NCBI GenBank assembly: GCA_030746555.1
Contig: JASLMK010000061.1
Span: 1 to 43,021 of the forward strand
Length of the DNA stretch: 43,021 nucleotides
From: Planctomycetota bacterium
GTDB lineage: Bacteria > Planctomycetota > UBA1135 > GCA-002686595
Direction: 5' to 3'
A model generated the notes under the pieces. That model searched no databases. It saw only the letters and a list, made by a program, of their open reading frames with translations, and was not told the DNA's origin. Positions 23,416-32,818 of the stretch are shown piece after piece; within the stretch, counting starts at the first letter, position 1, and each line of letters begins with the position of its first letter. A program made the translations under genes and the position numbers.

Positions 23416-26207
23416 CAGTCCGACGGCTCCTCCCGCCGGGGCAGGTGCACGCCGCGCTCGTCGCGCACGAGCTCCTCGCCGACGCCCAAGGCCGCGGCGG
23501 GCAAGGGCCGCGGTGGACGGGCGACGGCGGTCGAAGCGGTCGCGGAGGAGGAAGGCCCAGCGCCCGACTGGTAGCCGGTGATCTGCTCCCAGGTGCGCCG
23601 GATCTCGTCGCCGAACACCAAGAGCAGGTCGCCGGGCTCGCCGAGCTCGAGAGCGCGGTCCACGGCCTCGACCTCGTCGGGGATGACCTCGATCACGCCG
23701 GGATCGACCCCGGCGGCGATGAGGGCCTCGCGCTGCATGCGCGGCACCTCGTCGGCCTCGCGCCCCCGCTGGTGGTCGTCGCGGCGGCAGATGTAGCGCT
23801 CGAAGTGCCCCGCGCAGGCGGTCGCGATGGCCGCGACGTCCTCGTCGCGCCGGTCCCCTGGAGCCGCGATGACGCAGACGCGCTTGCCCTCGGGCTCGAG
23901 GGCGTCGCACAGCTCCACCATCGCGCGCACCGCCGCCGGGTTGTGGCCGTAGTCGAGGATCACCTTGAAGGGGTGCTCGTCGCAGACGTTCATGCGCCCG
24001 GGCGCCTGGAACCAGGTCATGTCAAAGGTCCGCAGGCCGTGGCGGATCTCGTCGAGCTTGACCCCCATGCAGAAGGCGATCGCCGCGGCGAACATGGCGT
24101 TCTGGACGTTGTGCATCGCACGGCCGTCGAGGGTCGCGGGGACCAGGTGGGTCCACAAGAGCGGGATGTGGGCGCCGGAGTCGTAGAGGGCGATCATGTG
24201 CCCGGCCATCCCCTCCTCCAGCACGACGGCGCGGCCGCCGGCGAGGATGTGCTCGCGCACGAGCGGGTGGGCGGTGTTCATCGTCACGTAGCAGAGCTGC
24301 TTCGCCTCGGTGTAGCTCGCCATCAACAGGCAGTGCTCGTCGTCGGCGTTCAAGACGGCCGCGTCCTTGGCGACCTCGACGACGATGCGCTTGACCCGGG
24401 CGAGGTCTTCGAGGGTTTCGATGCCGCGCAGGCCGAGGTGGTCGGCGGCCACGTTGAGCACCGCGCCCACGTTGCAGCGTCGGTAGCCCATGCCGCGCTT
24501 CAACAGGCCCCCGCGCGCGGTCTCGAGGACGGCCACGTCCACCGACGGGTCGCGCAGGATCATGCGCGCCGCCACCGGTCCGGTCATGTCGCCCTCGACC
24601 GACTTGTGGCCGTCGATGTAGACCGCGTCGGTCGTGGCCAGGCCGACGTGGCTGCCGGCCAGCTTGAAGATGTGGGCCACCATGCGCGCGGTCGTCGTCT
24701 TGCCGTTGGTCCCGGTGATCGAGGCGATCGGGATACGGGTGGGTTGGCCGGGCGGGAAGAGCATGTCCATCACGGGCCCGGCGACGTCGCGTGGCGTGCC
24801 CTCGCTGGGTGCCACGTGCATGCGGAAGCCCGGCGCGGCGTTGACCTCGCAGATCGCGCCGCCGGTCTCCCGATAGGACTCGGTGATGTCGGTCGTGAGG
24901 AAGTCCACGCCGCACACGTCGAGGCCGATGGCGCGCGCGGCGCGCTCGGCCATCTCCCGGTTGTCGGGGTGGATCGTGTCCGTCACGTCCACGGCGGTGC
25001 CGCCGGTGGAGAGGTTGCCGGTCGAGCGCAGGTAGACGGTATCGCCCTCGGGGGGAACGGATCCGCGGTCGAGGCCCTTGAGCTCCAACAGGCGCAGGGC
25101 CTGGTGGTCGAGGACGAGCTTGGTGAGCACCTTCTCGTGGCCGATCCCCCGACGCGGATCCTGGTTCGTGATCTCGACGAGCTCCTCGACGGTCCGCTCA
25201 CCGTCCCCCACGACGTGGCCGGGGACGCGCTTGGAGGCGGCCACGAGCTTGCCGTCGACGACGAGCAGTCGGTGGTCGAGGCCGGAGATGAAGCTCTCGA
25301 CGAGCACGGTGCGGCTGTGCTCGCGGGCGTGGTCGTAGGCCGTGGCCACCGCGTCGGCGTCGGTGAGGTGGATCGAGACGCCGCGGCCGTGGTTGGCGTT
25401 GAGCGGCTTGACGACCACCGGGTAGCCGATCCGCTCCGCGGCGCGCACGGCCTCGCGGGCGCTGTAGACCAGACGCTGGCGGGCGACGGGCAGGCCCAGG
25501 TCCCCCAGCATCTGGTTGGTCTCCTCCTTGTCGCTGGCGAGCTCGACGGCGATGTGGCGCGTCTCGCCGGTGATCGTGGCCTGGATGCGGCGGCCGTAGC
25601 GGCCGTGGCCGAACTGCACCAGGCTGTAGCGGTTCAGCCGCAGGAACGGAATGTCGCGCTCTTCGGCCGCGCGCACCAGGCTCGCGGTGCTGGGGCCGAG
25701 CGCTCGGCGCTGGGCGAAGCGGATGAAGGCGTCGCGCTCTTCATCGAAGTCGAGCTCCTTGCCGGAGCGCTCCTTGGGCCGCAGCTCTTGGGGCAGGCTG
25801 TGGAGGATCAACTCGAGGCCCAGGCGCCCCGCCTCCAGGCCGACGTCTTCCTGCTCGTAGGCGTAGACGACCTCGTACTCGCCCTCGACGCCGGTCCCCC
25901 GCGTGCGGCCGAAGGTAACCCGGCCGCCGGCGAGGTTCTGCAGCTCCAGGGCGATGTGCTCGAGGATGTGGCCCATCCAGGTCCCCTCGCCCTCGGTCAA
26001 CCGCCGCAGAAATCCGCCCGGCTCGCGATAGGAGCAGCCGTGCTCCGCCAGGCCCGGGAGGGCGGCCTGGATGGCGTCGGTGAAGCCCTTTCCCAGGCGG
26101 GTGGAGGAGTGCTGCTCGAGCTCGCCGAGCTGGACGACGAGCCTGATGACCGGGAAGAGGGCGTAGAGGTTCGGGCCGAGGTAGACGGACTTGGAGACGA
26201 CCTGCAT
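23415..26207 (-). CDS. cphA: Cyanophycin synthetase
   Basis: A 930-aa enzyme that builds cyanophycin, a nitrogen-storage polymer of a poly-aspartate backbone with arginine side chains, in the cytoplasm. The N-terminal domain covers about residues 1-160 (YLGPNLYALFPVIRLVV). The ATP-grasp domain that adds Asp is at about 165-480 (YPVVVKPLNANHGRGVSIHL, GTAVDVTDTIHPDN, ICEVNAAPGFRMH). The Mur-ligase domain that adds Arg begins at ITGTNGKTTTARM, about 495-507, and continues with ARGGLLKRGMGY, VILDYGHNPAAV and APGDRRDED. The tail after GYQSGAG is a Pro/Ala-rich extension of about 50 residues. It starts one base after the cphB stop. Confidence 0.95.
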   Translation of the reverse strand: MQVVSKSVYLGPNLYALFPVIRLVVQLGELEQHSSTRLGKGFTDAIQAALPGLAEHGCSYREPGGFLRRLTEGEGTWMGHILEHIALELQNLAGGRVTFGRTRGTGVEGEYEVVYAYEQEDVGLEAGRLGLELILHSLPQELRPKERSGKELDFDEERDAFIRFAQRRALGPSTASLVRAAEERDIPFLRLNRYSLVQFGHGRYGRRIQATITGETRHIAVELASDKEETNQMLGDLGLPVARQRLVYSAREAVRAAERIGYPVVVKPLNANHGRGVSIHLTDADAVATAYDHAREHSRTVLVESFISGLDHRLLVVDGKLVAASKRVPGHVVGDGERTVEELVEITNQDPRRGIGHEKVLTKLVLDHQALRLLELKGLDRGSVPPEGDTVYLRSTGNLSTGGTAVDVTDTIHPDNREMAERAARAIGLDVCGVDFLTTDITESYRETGGAICEVNAAPGFRMHVAPSEGTPRDVAGPVMDMLFPPGQPTRIPIASITGTNGKTTTARMVAHIFKLAGSHVGLATTDAVYIDGHKSVEGDMTGPVAARMILRDPSVDVAVLETARGGLLKRGMGYRRCNVGAVLNVAADHLGLRGIETLEDLARVKRIVVEVAKDAAVLNADDEHCLLMASYTEAKQLCYVTMNTAHPLVREHILAGGRAVVLEEGMAGHMIALYDSGAHIPLLWTHLVPATLDGRAMHNVQNAMFAAAIAFCMGVKLDEIRHGLRTFDMTWFQAPGRMNVCDEHPFKVILDYGHNPAAVRAMVELCDALEPEGKRVCVIAAPGDRRDEDVAAIATACAGHFERYICRRDDHQRGREADEVPRMQREALIAAGVDPGVIEVIPDEVEAVDRALELGEPGDLLLVFGDEIRRTWEQITGYQSGAGPSSSATASTAVARPPRPLPAAALGVGEELVRDERGVHLPRREEPSD

Positions 26208-26208
26208 G

Positions 26209-27024
26209 TCAGTCGCGCGGCGAGACCGCGCCGGGGCGCGCCTCCCGCGAATCGATGTCGTAGGTGCCGCCCTCGAGGAGGACGTGCATGCGGATGTTGA
26301 TCAGGCAAACCGGCTCGCCCGGCCGCGAGGAGTCCATGGAGGAGAAGTCCATCCCGGAGGGGTCGACCACCGTCAGGGCCCCCGATCCGACGACCTCGAT
26401 CCTGTTGTCGGGGGACAGGACCGCCGCCGTGTCCTCGTCCAGGCCGAGCCCGATCGGCCGGGGATTGTACGCGATCGCCGTCAACAGGCGCCCGAGGCGG
26501 TTGCGCTGCCGGAAGTGCTGGTCGACGATGATGTCGGGGGTGAGGCCCAGGCCCGGCGCGAGGGTCACCATGCCCTCCTGGGGCGTCGGCCCCTCCTCGC
26601 CGTTGGCGATCATGTGCTCGGCCATGATCGAGGCTCCCGCCGAGGTCCCCGCCACGTGCAGGCTGCCCTCGCGGTTGCGCTCGCGGATCAGCCGCGCCAC
26701 CGCCGACCCTCCGATGGTCGTGGAGAGGCGCACCTGGTTGCCTCCCGTCATGAACACGCCGTCGGCGCGCTCGAGGTCATCGAGCCAGTCCCGTCGCTCA
26801 CAGTCGGAGCGCTCCTCGAAGGGCAGGACCGAGACGCGCCTGACGCCCAGCTTCTTGAAGACGCGCTCGTAGCGGGCGCCGGTCTTGCGCAGGCGCGAGG
26901 CCGTGGGGATGACGGCCACGTGCGCCCGGCGCCCGCCGCACAGGTCCACGAAGCGATCGAGGATCACGGTGCCGCCGAGCTTCTCCTCGGCGCCGCCGAT
27001 GGGCATGATGGTTCCGCGGGTCAT
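26209..27024 (-). CDS. cphB: Cyanophycinase
   Basis: A 271-aa serine peptidase of the S51 type that cuts cyanophycin to beta-Asp-Arg dipeptides. The nucleophile elbow is AGTSAGAS, with Ser at about 128. MTGGNQVRL, IIVDQHFRQRNRLGRL with His at about 170, and GLGLDEDTAAVL match cyanophycinases. I chose the ATG at 27024; the Met seven codons later is possible. No signal peptide is visible, so it is intracellular. It is the first gene of the cphB-cphA-ligase operon, so synthesis and breakdown of the reserve are encoded together. Confidence 0.92.
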   Translation of the reverse strand: MTRGTIMPIGGAEEKLGGTVILDRFVDLCGGRRAHVAVIPTASRLRKTGARYERVFKKLGVRRVSVLPFEERSDCERRDWLDDLERADGVFMTGGNQVRLSTTIGGSAVARLIRERNREGSLHVAGTSAGASIMAEHMIANGEEGPTPQEGMVTLAPGLGLTPDIIVDQHFRQRNRLGRLLTAIAYNPRPIGLGLDEDTAAVLSPDNRIEVVGSGALTVVDPSGMDFSSMDSSRPGEPVCLINIRMHVLLEGGTYDIDSREARPGAVSPRD

Positions 27025-27143
27025 GGGGCCAGAGGGTACTGCGGAGCCCGGCGGCGCGACAGGTCCCGCCGGACCGTCGCACGCCGCCCTCCCGCCGAAG
27101 GGCCGGTCGCGGGAGCGAACCGTCGCCTCGTGCGGCCCCGGCC

Positions 27144-28841
27144 CTACAGGCGCTCGACGCGCCGCCGGTTCGGGTCGATGGTCCGGCGGCGCAGGTCCAT
27201 CGCGTCCTCGACCACCAGGCGCAGGGCGCGGCCACGCCCCTCCACGCGCACGACCTGACCGTGGTGGCGCCGGTCGACCCAGACCCAGTCCCCTTTGCTG
27301 AAGGCGGCCTCGATCTCGGGCGGGTCCTGGGGACGCGCCGACGCGGGTCGGGCCGCAAAGTGCGCGCCGCGCCAGTCCGCCCCGGCCGCGCAGGCGTCGC
27401 AACTCCCGCAGGAGCCGGCGGGCTCGGCCAGGCCGAAGTGGCGCGCCAATCCGACGCGCCGACACTCTCCTGCCTCCCCGGCGTAGCGCACCATCCCCAG
27501 GAGGGCCTCCAGGTCCGCCCGGCGCTTCTCCTCGCTGCCCACGAAGGCCGGCAGCTCGCCGGGATCGAGCTCGCGCGCCAGGCGCAGGGAGTGGTCCTCG
27601 AAGCTGCCCTCCACCACCCCCAGGACCTCCAGCCACTTGAGGCAGATCGAGACCCGGTTGTCGCCGCGGTTCTTCACGAGCAGCTCGTCGCGCAGGTCGT
27701 CGAGGTCCCGGGCCTGCACCCGCTCCCCCCAGCCGCGCAGGGTCTCGTAGACCCCCAGCAGGTACTCGCGGCTGGGGTTGGCCCAGGAGACGAAGTTCTG
27801 CTGCACGGCGACGTCCTCGGAGAAGTACAGGAGCTCGCACCAGGCCGGGGCGCCGTCACGCCCGGCGCGCCCGATCTCCTGGGCCCAGGCCTCGAGGGTG
27901 CGCGGGACCTGGGCGTGGAGTACGAAGCGGATGTCCGCCTTGTCGACCCCCATGCCGAAGGCGTTGGTGGCCAGGACGAGCTCGCGCTCGCCCTCCATGA
28001 AGCGCCGCTGCATCGAGCGTCGCTCCTCGGCGGAGAGCTTGCCGTGGTAGACCAGGCTCCCGACGCCGCGGCGGCGCAGCTCGTCGTGCAGGCGCTCGAG
28101 GTCGCGGATCAGGGTCGAGTAGATGATCCCCGGCCCGTCGATCGCCGCGATGCGCTCGCAGAGCAGGGGCAGCTTCTCCTCCTCGTGCTCCACCCGCGTG
28201 CAGGCCAGGAACAGGTTCGGCCGCTCGATGCCCTCCCGGATCACGAGCGGGTCGTCCAGGCGCAGGGAGGCGACGATGTCGTCGGCCACCGCCGGCGTGG
28301 CGGTCGCCGTCAGGGCGACGGTCGGGGGATCGCCCAGGAGGGCGCGGTACGTCCCCAGCCGGTGGTAGTCGGGACGGAAGTCGTGCCCCCAGTGGCTGAT
28401 GCAGTGCGCCTCGTCCACGGCCAGGCGCGCGACGGCGAGGCGGTCGAGAAGCTCCAGGAAGCGCGGGCTGCGGAACCGCTCGGGGGTGAGGAACAAGAGG
28501 TCGAGCTCCCCGCGGACGGCCGCCTCCAACCGCCGGGCGCGCTCGGCCGCCGGGATGGAGGAGTTGACCTGGGCGGCGCGCAGCCCGCGGGCGCGGAGGG
28601 CGTCCACCTGGTCCGCCATCAGGGCGATCAGGGGGCTGACGACGACGGTCAGCCCCTCCAAGAGCACCGCGGGGAGCTGGTAGACGAGGGACTTGCCCGC
28701 CCCGGTCGGCATGGTCAGCAGCACGTCGCGGCCGGCCATCACCGCGCCCAGGGCGGCCTCCTGGCTGCCGCGGAATGCGCGGTGGCCGAAGTGCTCGGCG
28801 AGGGCGGCGCGCAGGCGCTGGGAGGTCGCGTCGTCGGTCAT
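27144..28841 (-). CDS. recQ: RecQ-family DNA helicase without HRDC domain
   Basis: A 565-aa helicase. It has FRGSQEAALGAVMAGRD, Walker A MPTGAGKS (about 44-51), DEAHCISHWGHDFRPDY, TATATPAVADDIV, AFGMGVDKADIRFVLH and QEIGRAGRDG. The zinc-site region is CRRVGLARHFGLAEP followed by CGSCDAC. The C-terminus carries FSKGDWVWVDRRHHGQVVRV, a small SH3-like or barrel segment, in place of RQC/HRDC. It starts at ATG 28841 after a GA-rich run (GAGAGAGAG) that may serve as ribosome site. Together with the RecQ at 14278 it makes two paralogs within 15 kb. Confidence 0.9.
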   Translation of the reverse strand: MTDDATSQRLRAALAEHFGHRAFRGSQEAALGAVMAGRDVLLTMPTGAGKSLVYQLPAVLLEGLTVVVSPLIALMADQVDALRARGLRAAQVNSSIPAAERARRLEAAVRGELDLLFLTPERFRSPRFLELLDRLAVARLAVDEAHCISHWGHDFRPDYHRLGTYRALLGDPPTVALTATATPAVADDIVASLRLDDPLVIREGIERPNLFLACTRVEHEEEKLPLLCERIAAIDGPGIIYSTLIRDLERLHDELRRRGVGSLVYHGKLSAEERRSMQRRFMEGERELVLATNAFGMGVDKADIRFVLHAQVPRTLEAWAQEIGRAGRDGAPAWCELLYFSEDVAVQQNFVSWANPSREYLLGVYETLRGWGERVQARDLDDLRDELLVKNRGDNRVSICLKWLEVLGVVEGSFEDHSLRLARELDPGELPAFVGSEEKRRADLEALLGMVRYAGEAGECRRVGLARHFGLAEPAGSCGSCDACAAGADWRGAHFAARPASARPQDPPEIEAAFSKGDWVWVDRRHHGQVVRVEGRGRALRLVVEDAMDLRRRTIDPNRRRVERL

Positions 28842-28963
28842 CTCTCTCTCTTTGGCGCCTCCATTCTCGGTGCGGGAGGCGCCGGCGCAACCGGGACGGG
28901 CCGCCCGCGCGCGCCCGGCGGTCCGAGCGCGGAGCCCTGCCCCCCCTGAAGTCGCGATCCGCT

Positions 28964-28971
28964 GCTAGGCT
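28964..28971 (+). promoter_or_regulatory. Candidate -10 element (GCTAGGCT) upstream of the lectin-like gene
   Basis: GCTAGGCT lies about 40 bases before the ATG at 29013 and is followed by GATCCTACCCGTTC. That run differs from the one before the YceI gene at one position. No -35 box is clear. Confidence 0.35.
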
Positions 28972-29012
28972 CTAGCGATCCTACCCGTTCATCCCGACCC
29001 CAGACGCCGGCC

Positions 29013-30314
29013 ATGCACCTCCCCATCCCCGCCGCCCTGCTCGCCGCCGTCCTGTGCGCCCCGGCGGGCGCCCAGAGCTTCACCTACGACGACTTCTCCG
29101 ACTGGACCGGCATCAGCCCGGTCGGCCTGACCACCCAGTCGGGGAGCGTCCTGCGCCTCCAGGGCGACCTGCCGGTCCCCAACGGCAGCGACAACCGCGG
29201 CGCCGCCTGGTACGAGGATCCGGTGGACGTCGTCGGCGGCTTCGACACGACCTTCACCTACAGCATGCACACGCCCTCCACCTCCGGGGGCAGCGACGGC
29301 ATGGCCTTCGTGATCCAAAACGACCAGGTCGCGGGGGTCCCGATCATCAACGGCGCCCCCGACGGGACCGGCAACCAGGCCCTCGGCCGCCACGCCTCGG
29401 CCGCCGGGTTCGGGCTGTTCACCAGCTCCCTGCCCGGGGAGTCCGTGGACAACTCCGTCGCCATCCACCTCGACACCTACGCCAACGGCAGCTGGGGCGA
29501 CGGCGACAACAACCACGTCAGCATCCACACGGGCGGGAGTGGAGACAACTCCCAGCACGAGGACCACTCCCTGGGGCGCGTGACCCCCGGGGTGAACCTC
29601 AACGACGGCCTGGCGCACTCCGTGCGCGTCCTCTACGTGCCGGGCACGCTCGAGGTCCACATCGACGGGACCCTCGTCCTGTCGGTGGCCTACGACTTCG
29701 CCGCGGGCGGCACGCACCTCGACAACGGGACACCGATCGGCGGCCTGGACCTGATCGGCGGCACCTCGGCCTACGTCGGCTTCACCTCCGGCGCGGGCGC
29801 GGCGCGGGAGATCCGCGACGTCCACTCCTGGCAGTTCGCCTCCGCGGGCGGCCCGGGCACGGCGTACTGCTTCGGCGACGGCACGGGGACGACCTGTCCT
29901 TGCGGCAATCCCGCCGCGTCGGCCGAGGGGTGCGCGAACAGCTCCGGCGCGGGGGCCGCGCTCGCCGGGTCCGGCTCGGCAGGTGTCGCGGCCGACGACC
30001 TGGCCCTGATCGCCTCCAACGCCCTGCCCGGTCAACCCGGGCTCTTCTTCCAGGGGAACAACGCGATCAACGGCGGGGCGGGCGTCGTCTTCGGCGACGG
30101 CCTGCGCTGCTCGGGCGGCACGGTCATCCGCCTGCAGATGGTCGTCCCCGATGCGAGCGGCGGGGCGCAGACGACGGTCGCCATCGCCGCCGCGGGGGGC
30201 GTCTCCGCAGGAGACACGCGCACCTACCAGTACTGGTACCGCGATCCGTCCGGCAGTCCGTGCGGTGCCGGGTTCAACCTCACCAACGGCTACTCGGTCG
30301 ACTGGACGCCCTGA
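29013..30314 (+). CDS. Secreted L-type lectin-like protein with Cys-rich C-terminal module
   Basis: A 433-aa exported protein with a signal peptide (MHLPIPAALLAAVLCAPAGA). Residues about 21-275 resemble a legume/L-type lectin sandwich: FTYDDFSDWTGI, GGSDGMAFVIQND, SVAIHLDTYANGSWGDGDNN (a likely metal- and sugar-binding edge) and LEVHIDGTLVLSV. Residues 282-433 are the six-cysteine module CFGDGTGTTCPCGN...GFNLTNGYSVDWTP, which is shared with the protein at 40377-42884. Known members bind sugars; the ligand here is unknown. The module may serve surface attachment or secretion. It starts at ATG 29013, with a C-rich leader and no Shine-Dalgarno sequence. Confidence 0.8.
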   Translation: MHLPIPAALLAAVLCAPAGAQSFTYDDFSDWTGISPVGLTTQSGSVLRLQGDLPVPNGSDNRGAAWYEDPVDVVGGFDTTFTYSMHTPSTSGGSDGMAFVIQNDQVAGVPIINGAPDGTGNQALGRHASAAGFGLFTSSLPGESVDNSVAIHLDTYANGSWGDGDNNHVSIHTGGSGDNSQHEDHSLGRVTPGVNLNDGLAHSVRVLYVPGTLEVHIDGTLVLSVAYDFAAGGTHLDNGTPIGGLDLIGGTSAYVGFTSGAGAAREIRDVHSWQFASAGGPGTAYCFGDGTGTTCPCGNPAASAEGCANSSGAGAALAGSGSAGVAADDLALIASNALPGQPGLFFQGNNAINGGAGVVFGDGLRCSGGTVIRLQMVVPDASGGAQTTVAIAAAGGVSAGDTRTYQYWYRDPSGSPCGAGFNLTNGYSVDWTP

Positions 30315-30340
30315 GCGCCCACCCGGCGGCCGCGCGGGAG

Positions 30341-30352
30341 CCCCGAACGGGG
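30341..30352 (+). terminator. Short hairpin after the lectin-like gene
   Basis: CCCC-GAAC-GGGG lies 27 bases after the stop. It is small and lacks a T-run, so it is a weak candidate. Confidence 0.2.
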
Positions 30353-30375
30353 ATTCCACGCGGCGAGGACCGACG

Positions 30376-30382
30376 CTACCCT
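30376..30382 (+). promoter_or_regulatory. Candidate -10 element (CTACCCT) six bases before an ATG
   Basis: TACCCT at 30377-30382 is followed by six bases and the ATG at 30389. The spacing fits a leaderless transcript, and the same GCTACCCT precedes rplM on the other strand. Confidence 0.35.
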
Positions 30383-30388
30383 GCACCG

Positions 30389-32818
30389 ATGCGCCGTGAC
30401 AGCCGCGGGGTTCCCACCACCCTGCTGATCAGAGCCGGGATCGTGCTCCTCTTGGGGGTGCACGCCCGGGCCCAGCAATGGGGGCCCTGGCACGTCGTCG
30501 GCCCCTTCGACCACCCCGCGGGGTACGAGAACCTCGACCTGCGCCACGCGGTCGAGACCGAGCTGCCGCGCATGCGTCCGGGCCAGGCGGGCCCCGACCT
30601 CGAGCGACGCTTCCGCGGGAAGGACCGCCTCGACATCGGCTGGCGGACCGCCGCCGGGGGCGGGGAGGCGTTCGACGTGGGCCGCGTGGACCTGCGCACC
30701 CAGCTCGCCGCGGCCGGGGGAGAGGCGGACTGGGCCGACTTCTCGGCCGCCTACCTGCACCGCGAGATCCGCTCCTCCACCGACCGCGAGCTGCGGGTCC
30801 ACATGGGCAGCGACGACGGGCTGGTGGTCTGGCTCAACGGCACCTGGCTCTACGAGCACGCCATCGGGCGCGGGGTCGGCCTGTACGACGAGGCCCTCGT
30901 CCTGCCCTTGGAGGAGGGCGTGAACCACCTGCTCGTCAAGGTCGTGAACGGAGGCGGCGGCTGGGGCTTCCGGATGGGCCCGTGGCGCAAGGTCCCCCAC
31001 GCCGCGATCCAGGCCGCGGTCGAGCGCGGGGTGGACCACTTCCTGGAAGGGCAGCTCCTCGACGGCTCCTGGGGCGGGCACCGCGGGACGACGCCGGGGA
31101 ACACGGCCTTCCGCCTCTACGTCCTGCTCAAGTGCGGCTTGCGACCCGATCACCCCGCCATCCAGCGCGGCCGGGCCTTCGTCCTGGCCCACGACAACCC
31201 GGCCGTCTACGCCTGCGCCGCCGAGATCCTGGCCCTGGCGGAGATCGGGCTGGAGGAGGACCGGGCCCACATCCGCGAGCTGGTGTCGGTCATGGAGGAG
31301 AGCGTGATGGACGACGGGCTCTTTCGTTACTCGGTCGCCGGCTACAACAGCCACGCGGCCCGGGGAGACCTGTCCAACGCCCTCTTCGCCGCCCTCGCCC
31401 TGCGCGCCGCCGCCCACGCGCAGGTCACGATCAAGCCGAGTCTGTGGGCGACGGTCGCGCGCGGCGCCTTGGCCTGCCAGGCGCCGACCGACGGCCATCC
31501 CCGCACGGGTCGCGCGGTCGAGCCGCGCGGGTTCGGCTACACCCCCGGGCGCGCTCCCACGAGCTCGATGACCGTGGCCGGGGTGAGCATGCTCGCGATC
31601 GTGGACCGGGAGGCGGGGACGAGGGTGCTCCCGCGCCTGCGGGGGCCGATCAAGGTCGGGATCAGGGCGGGACTGGCCTGGCTGCGGGAGCACTTCTCGT
31701 GGAACACCAACAGCGGTCATCCCTCGGGCCACCACAAGTACTTCAACGTCTACGGCATCGAACGCATCGGAGGGCTGTTGGGCCGGCCCCATGTCGCCAG
31801 CCGCGACTGGTACTTCGAGGGAACGGAGTGGCTGCTCGCCCGGCAGTCCGCCGCTGGGACCTGGTCGGAGACGGCCGGACACGTCGAGACCGAGCTGGCC
31901 CTCTTGTTCCTCGCTCGCGCCACGGCCAGCCTGACGGGCAAGTCCACCACCGGCGCCGCCCCGTCCTGGAGCACGCCCGAGGATCCGCGCGCGGAGGTCC
32001 AGCTGCGGGGATCGGGGGACACGCCGGCCACGATCTGGATCGAGGCGCTCTCCGAGGCCGAGGTCGCCGACCTGGAGTGGCCGGGCCAGCGAAGCCTCGG
32101 CCCCCACGTCGAGCGCGTGGACTACTACGCCCTGCGCGACCTTCCCGACGCGCCGGAGGTGCGCATCGGTCGGGTGGAGGCCGATGCGAGCGTGCCGGCG
32201 GGGACCGACCGCTTCCCGATCCGCCACCGCTTCGAGGCCAATGGAAGGTGGTTCGTCCATGCGCGCGTCACCTGCGTACGCAAGCCCGAGGCCCCCGGGG
32301 TCGCGGGAGAGCGGGTCGAGCTCGTCTCCGACGAGATGGAGCTCTCGGTGGAGAACGTGGTCGCCCCCGAACAGCTGGCCTATGCGGCCGACGCCGCCAG
32401 GAACCTGCTGCGCGGCCAGGAGCTGGTGACCACCGCCTCTTCGCACATCAGCGGCGAGGAGCGCTGGAAGATCAAGGATGGTCACTACGGGACGCGCTGG
32501 CACTGCGCCACCACGGACAAGCAACCGTGGGTGAAGATCGACCTTCCCCGCTCGGTCCGCGCGCGAGCCGTGGCCCTCACCCACGGCTGGCCCGCGCAGA
32601 AGTACGCCGACGCGGCGAGGCCCTTCCGAGGGCAACTGGTGATCAACGGCCGGGAGGAGATCGGGTGGGAGATGGACCCCGATCCGATGGTCAAGACGAA
32701 CATCGACCTGGGACGCACGAGGCGGGTGCGCAGCCTGGAGCTGCGCATCACCGAGGTCCTCAACGGGACGCTGGGCAGGAACGCCGTCGGCTTCTCCGAG
32801 GTCGAGGTGTTTCGCTAG
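30389..32818 (+). CDS. Secreted toroid + discoidin-like protein of unknown function
   Basis: An 809-aa exported protein with a signal peptide (TTLLIRAGIVLLLGVHARAQ). The parts are: WGPWHVVGPFDHP (about 31-43), an opening seen in planctomycete glycan-related proteins; a PA14/Gal-binding-like sandwich (about 110-200, LRVHMGSDDGLVVWLNGTW); and an alpha/alpha-toroid of the prenyltransferase/squalene-cyclase type (about 205-500, VERGVDHFLEGQLLDGSWGG, GTEWLLARQSAAGTWSE). A Gal-binding F5/8 type C-like domain is at about 665-809 (WKIKDGHYGTRWHC, WVKIDLPRSVRARAV). No catalytic motif stands out, so it may bind cell-wall or extracellular polysaccharide. The domain calls rest on pattern reading. Confidence 0.7.
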   Translation: MRRDSRGVPTTLLIRAGIVLLLGVHARAQQWGPWHVVGPFDHPAGYENLDLRHAVETELPRMRPGQAGPDLERRFRGKDRLDIGWRTAAGGGEAFDVGRVDLRTQLAAAGGEADWADFSAAYLHREIRSSTDRELRVHMGSDDGLVVWLNGTWLYEHAIGRGVGLYDEALVLPLEEGVNHLLVKVVNGGGGWGFRMGPWRKVPHAAIQAAVERGVDHFLEGQLLDGSWGGHRGTTPGNTAFRLYVLLKCGLRPDHPAIQRGRAFVLAHDNPAVYACAAEILALAEIGLEEDRAHIRELVSVMEESVMDDGLFRYSVAGYNSHAARGDLSNALFAALALRAAAHAQVTIKPSLWATVARGALACQAPTDGHPRTGRAVEPRGFGYTPGRAPTSSMTVAGVSMLAIVDREAGTRVLPRLRGPIKVGIRAGLAWLREHFSWNTNSGHPSGHHKYFNVYGIERIGGLLGRPHVASRDWYFEGTEWLLARQSAAGTWSETAGHVETELALLFLARATASLTGKSTTGAAPSWSTPEDPRAEVQLRGSGDTPATIWIEALSEAEVADLEWPGQRSLGPHVERVDYYALRDLPDAPEVRIGRVEADASVPAGTDRFPIRHRFEANGRWFVHARVTCVRKPEAPGVAGERVELVSDEMELSVENVVAPEQLAYAADAARNLLRGQELVTTASSHISGEERWKIKDGHYGTRWHCATTDKQPWVKIDLPRSVRARAVALTHGWPAQKYADAARPFRGQLVINGREEIGWEMDPDPMVKTNIDLGRTRRVRSLELRITEVLNGTLGRNAVGFSEVEVFR

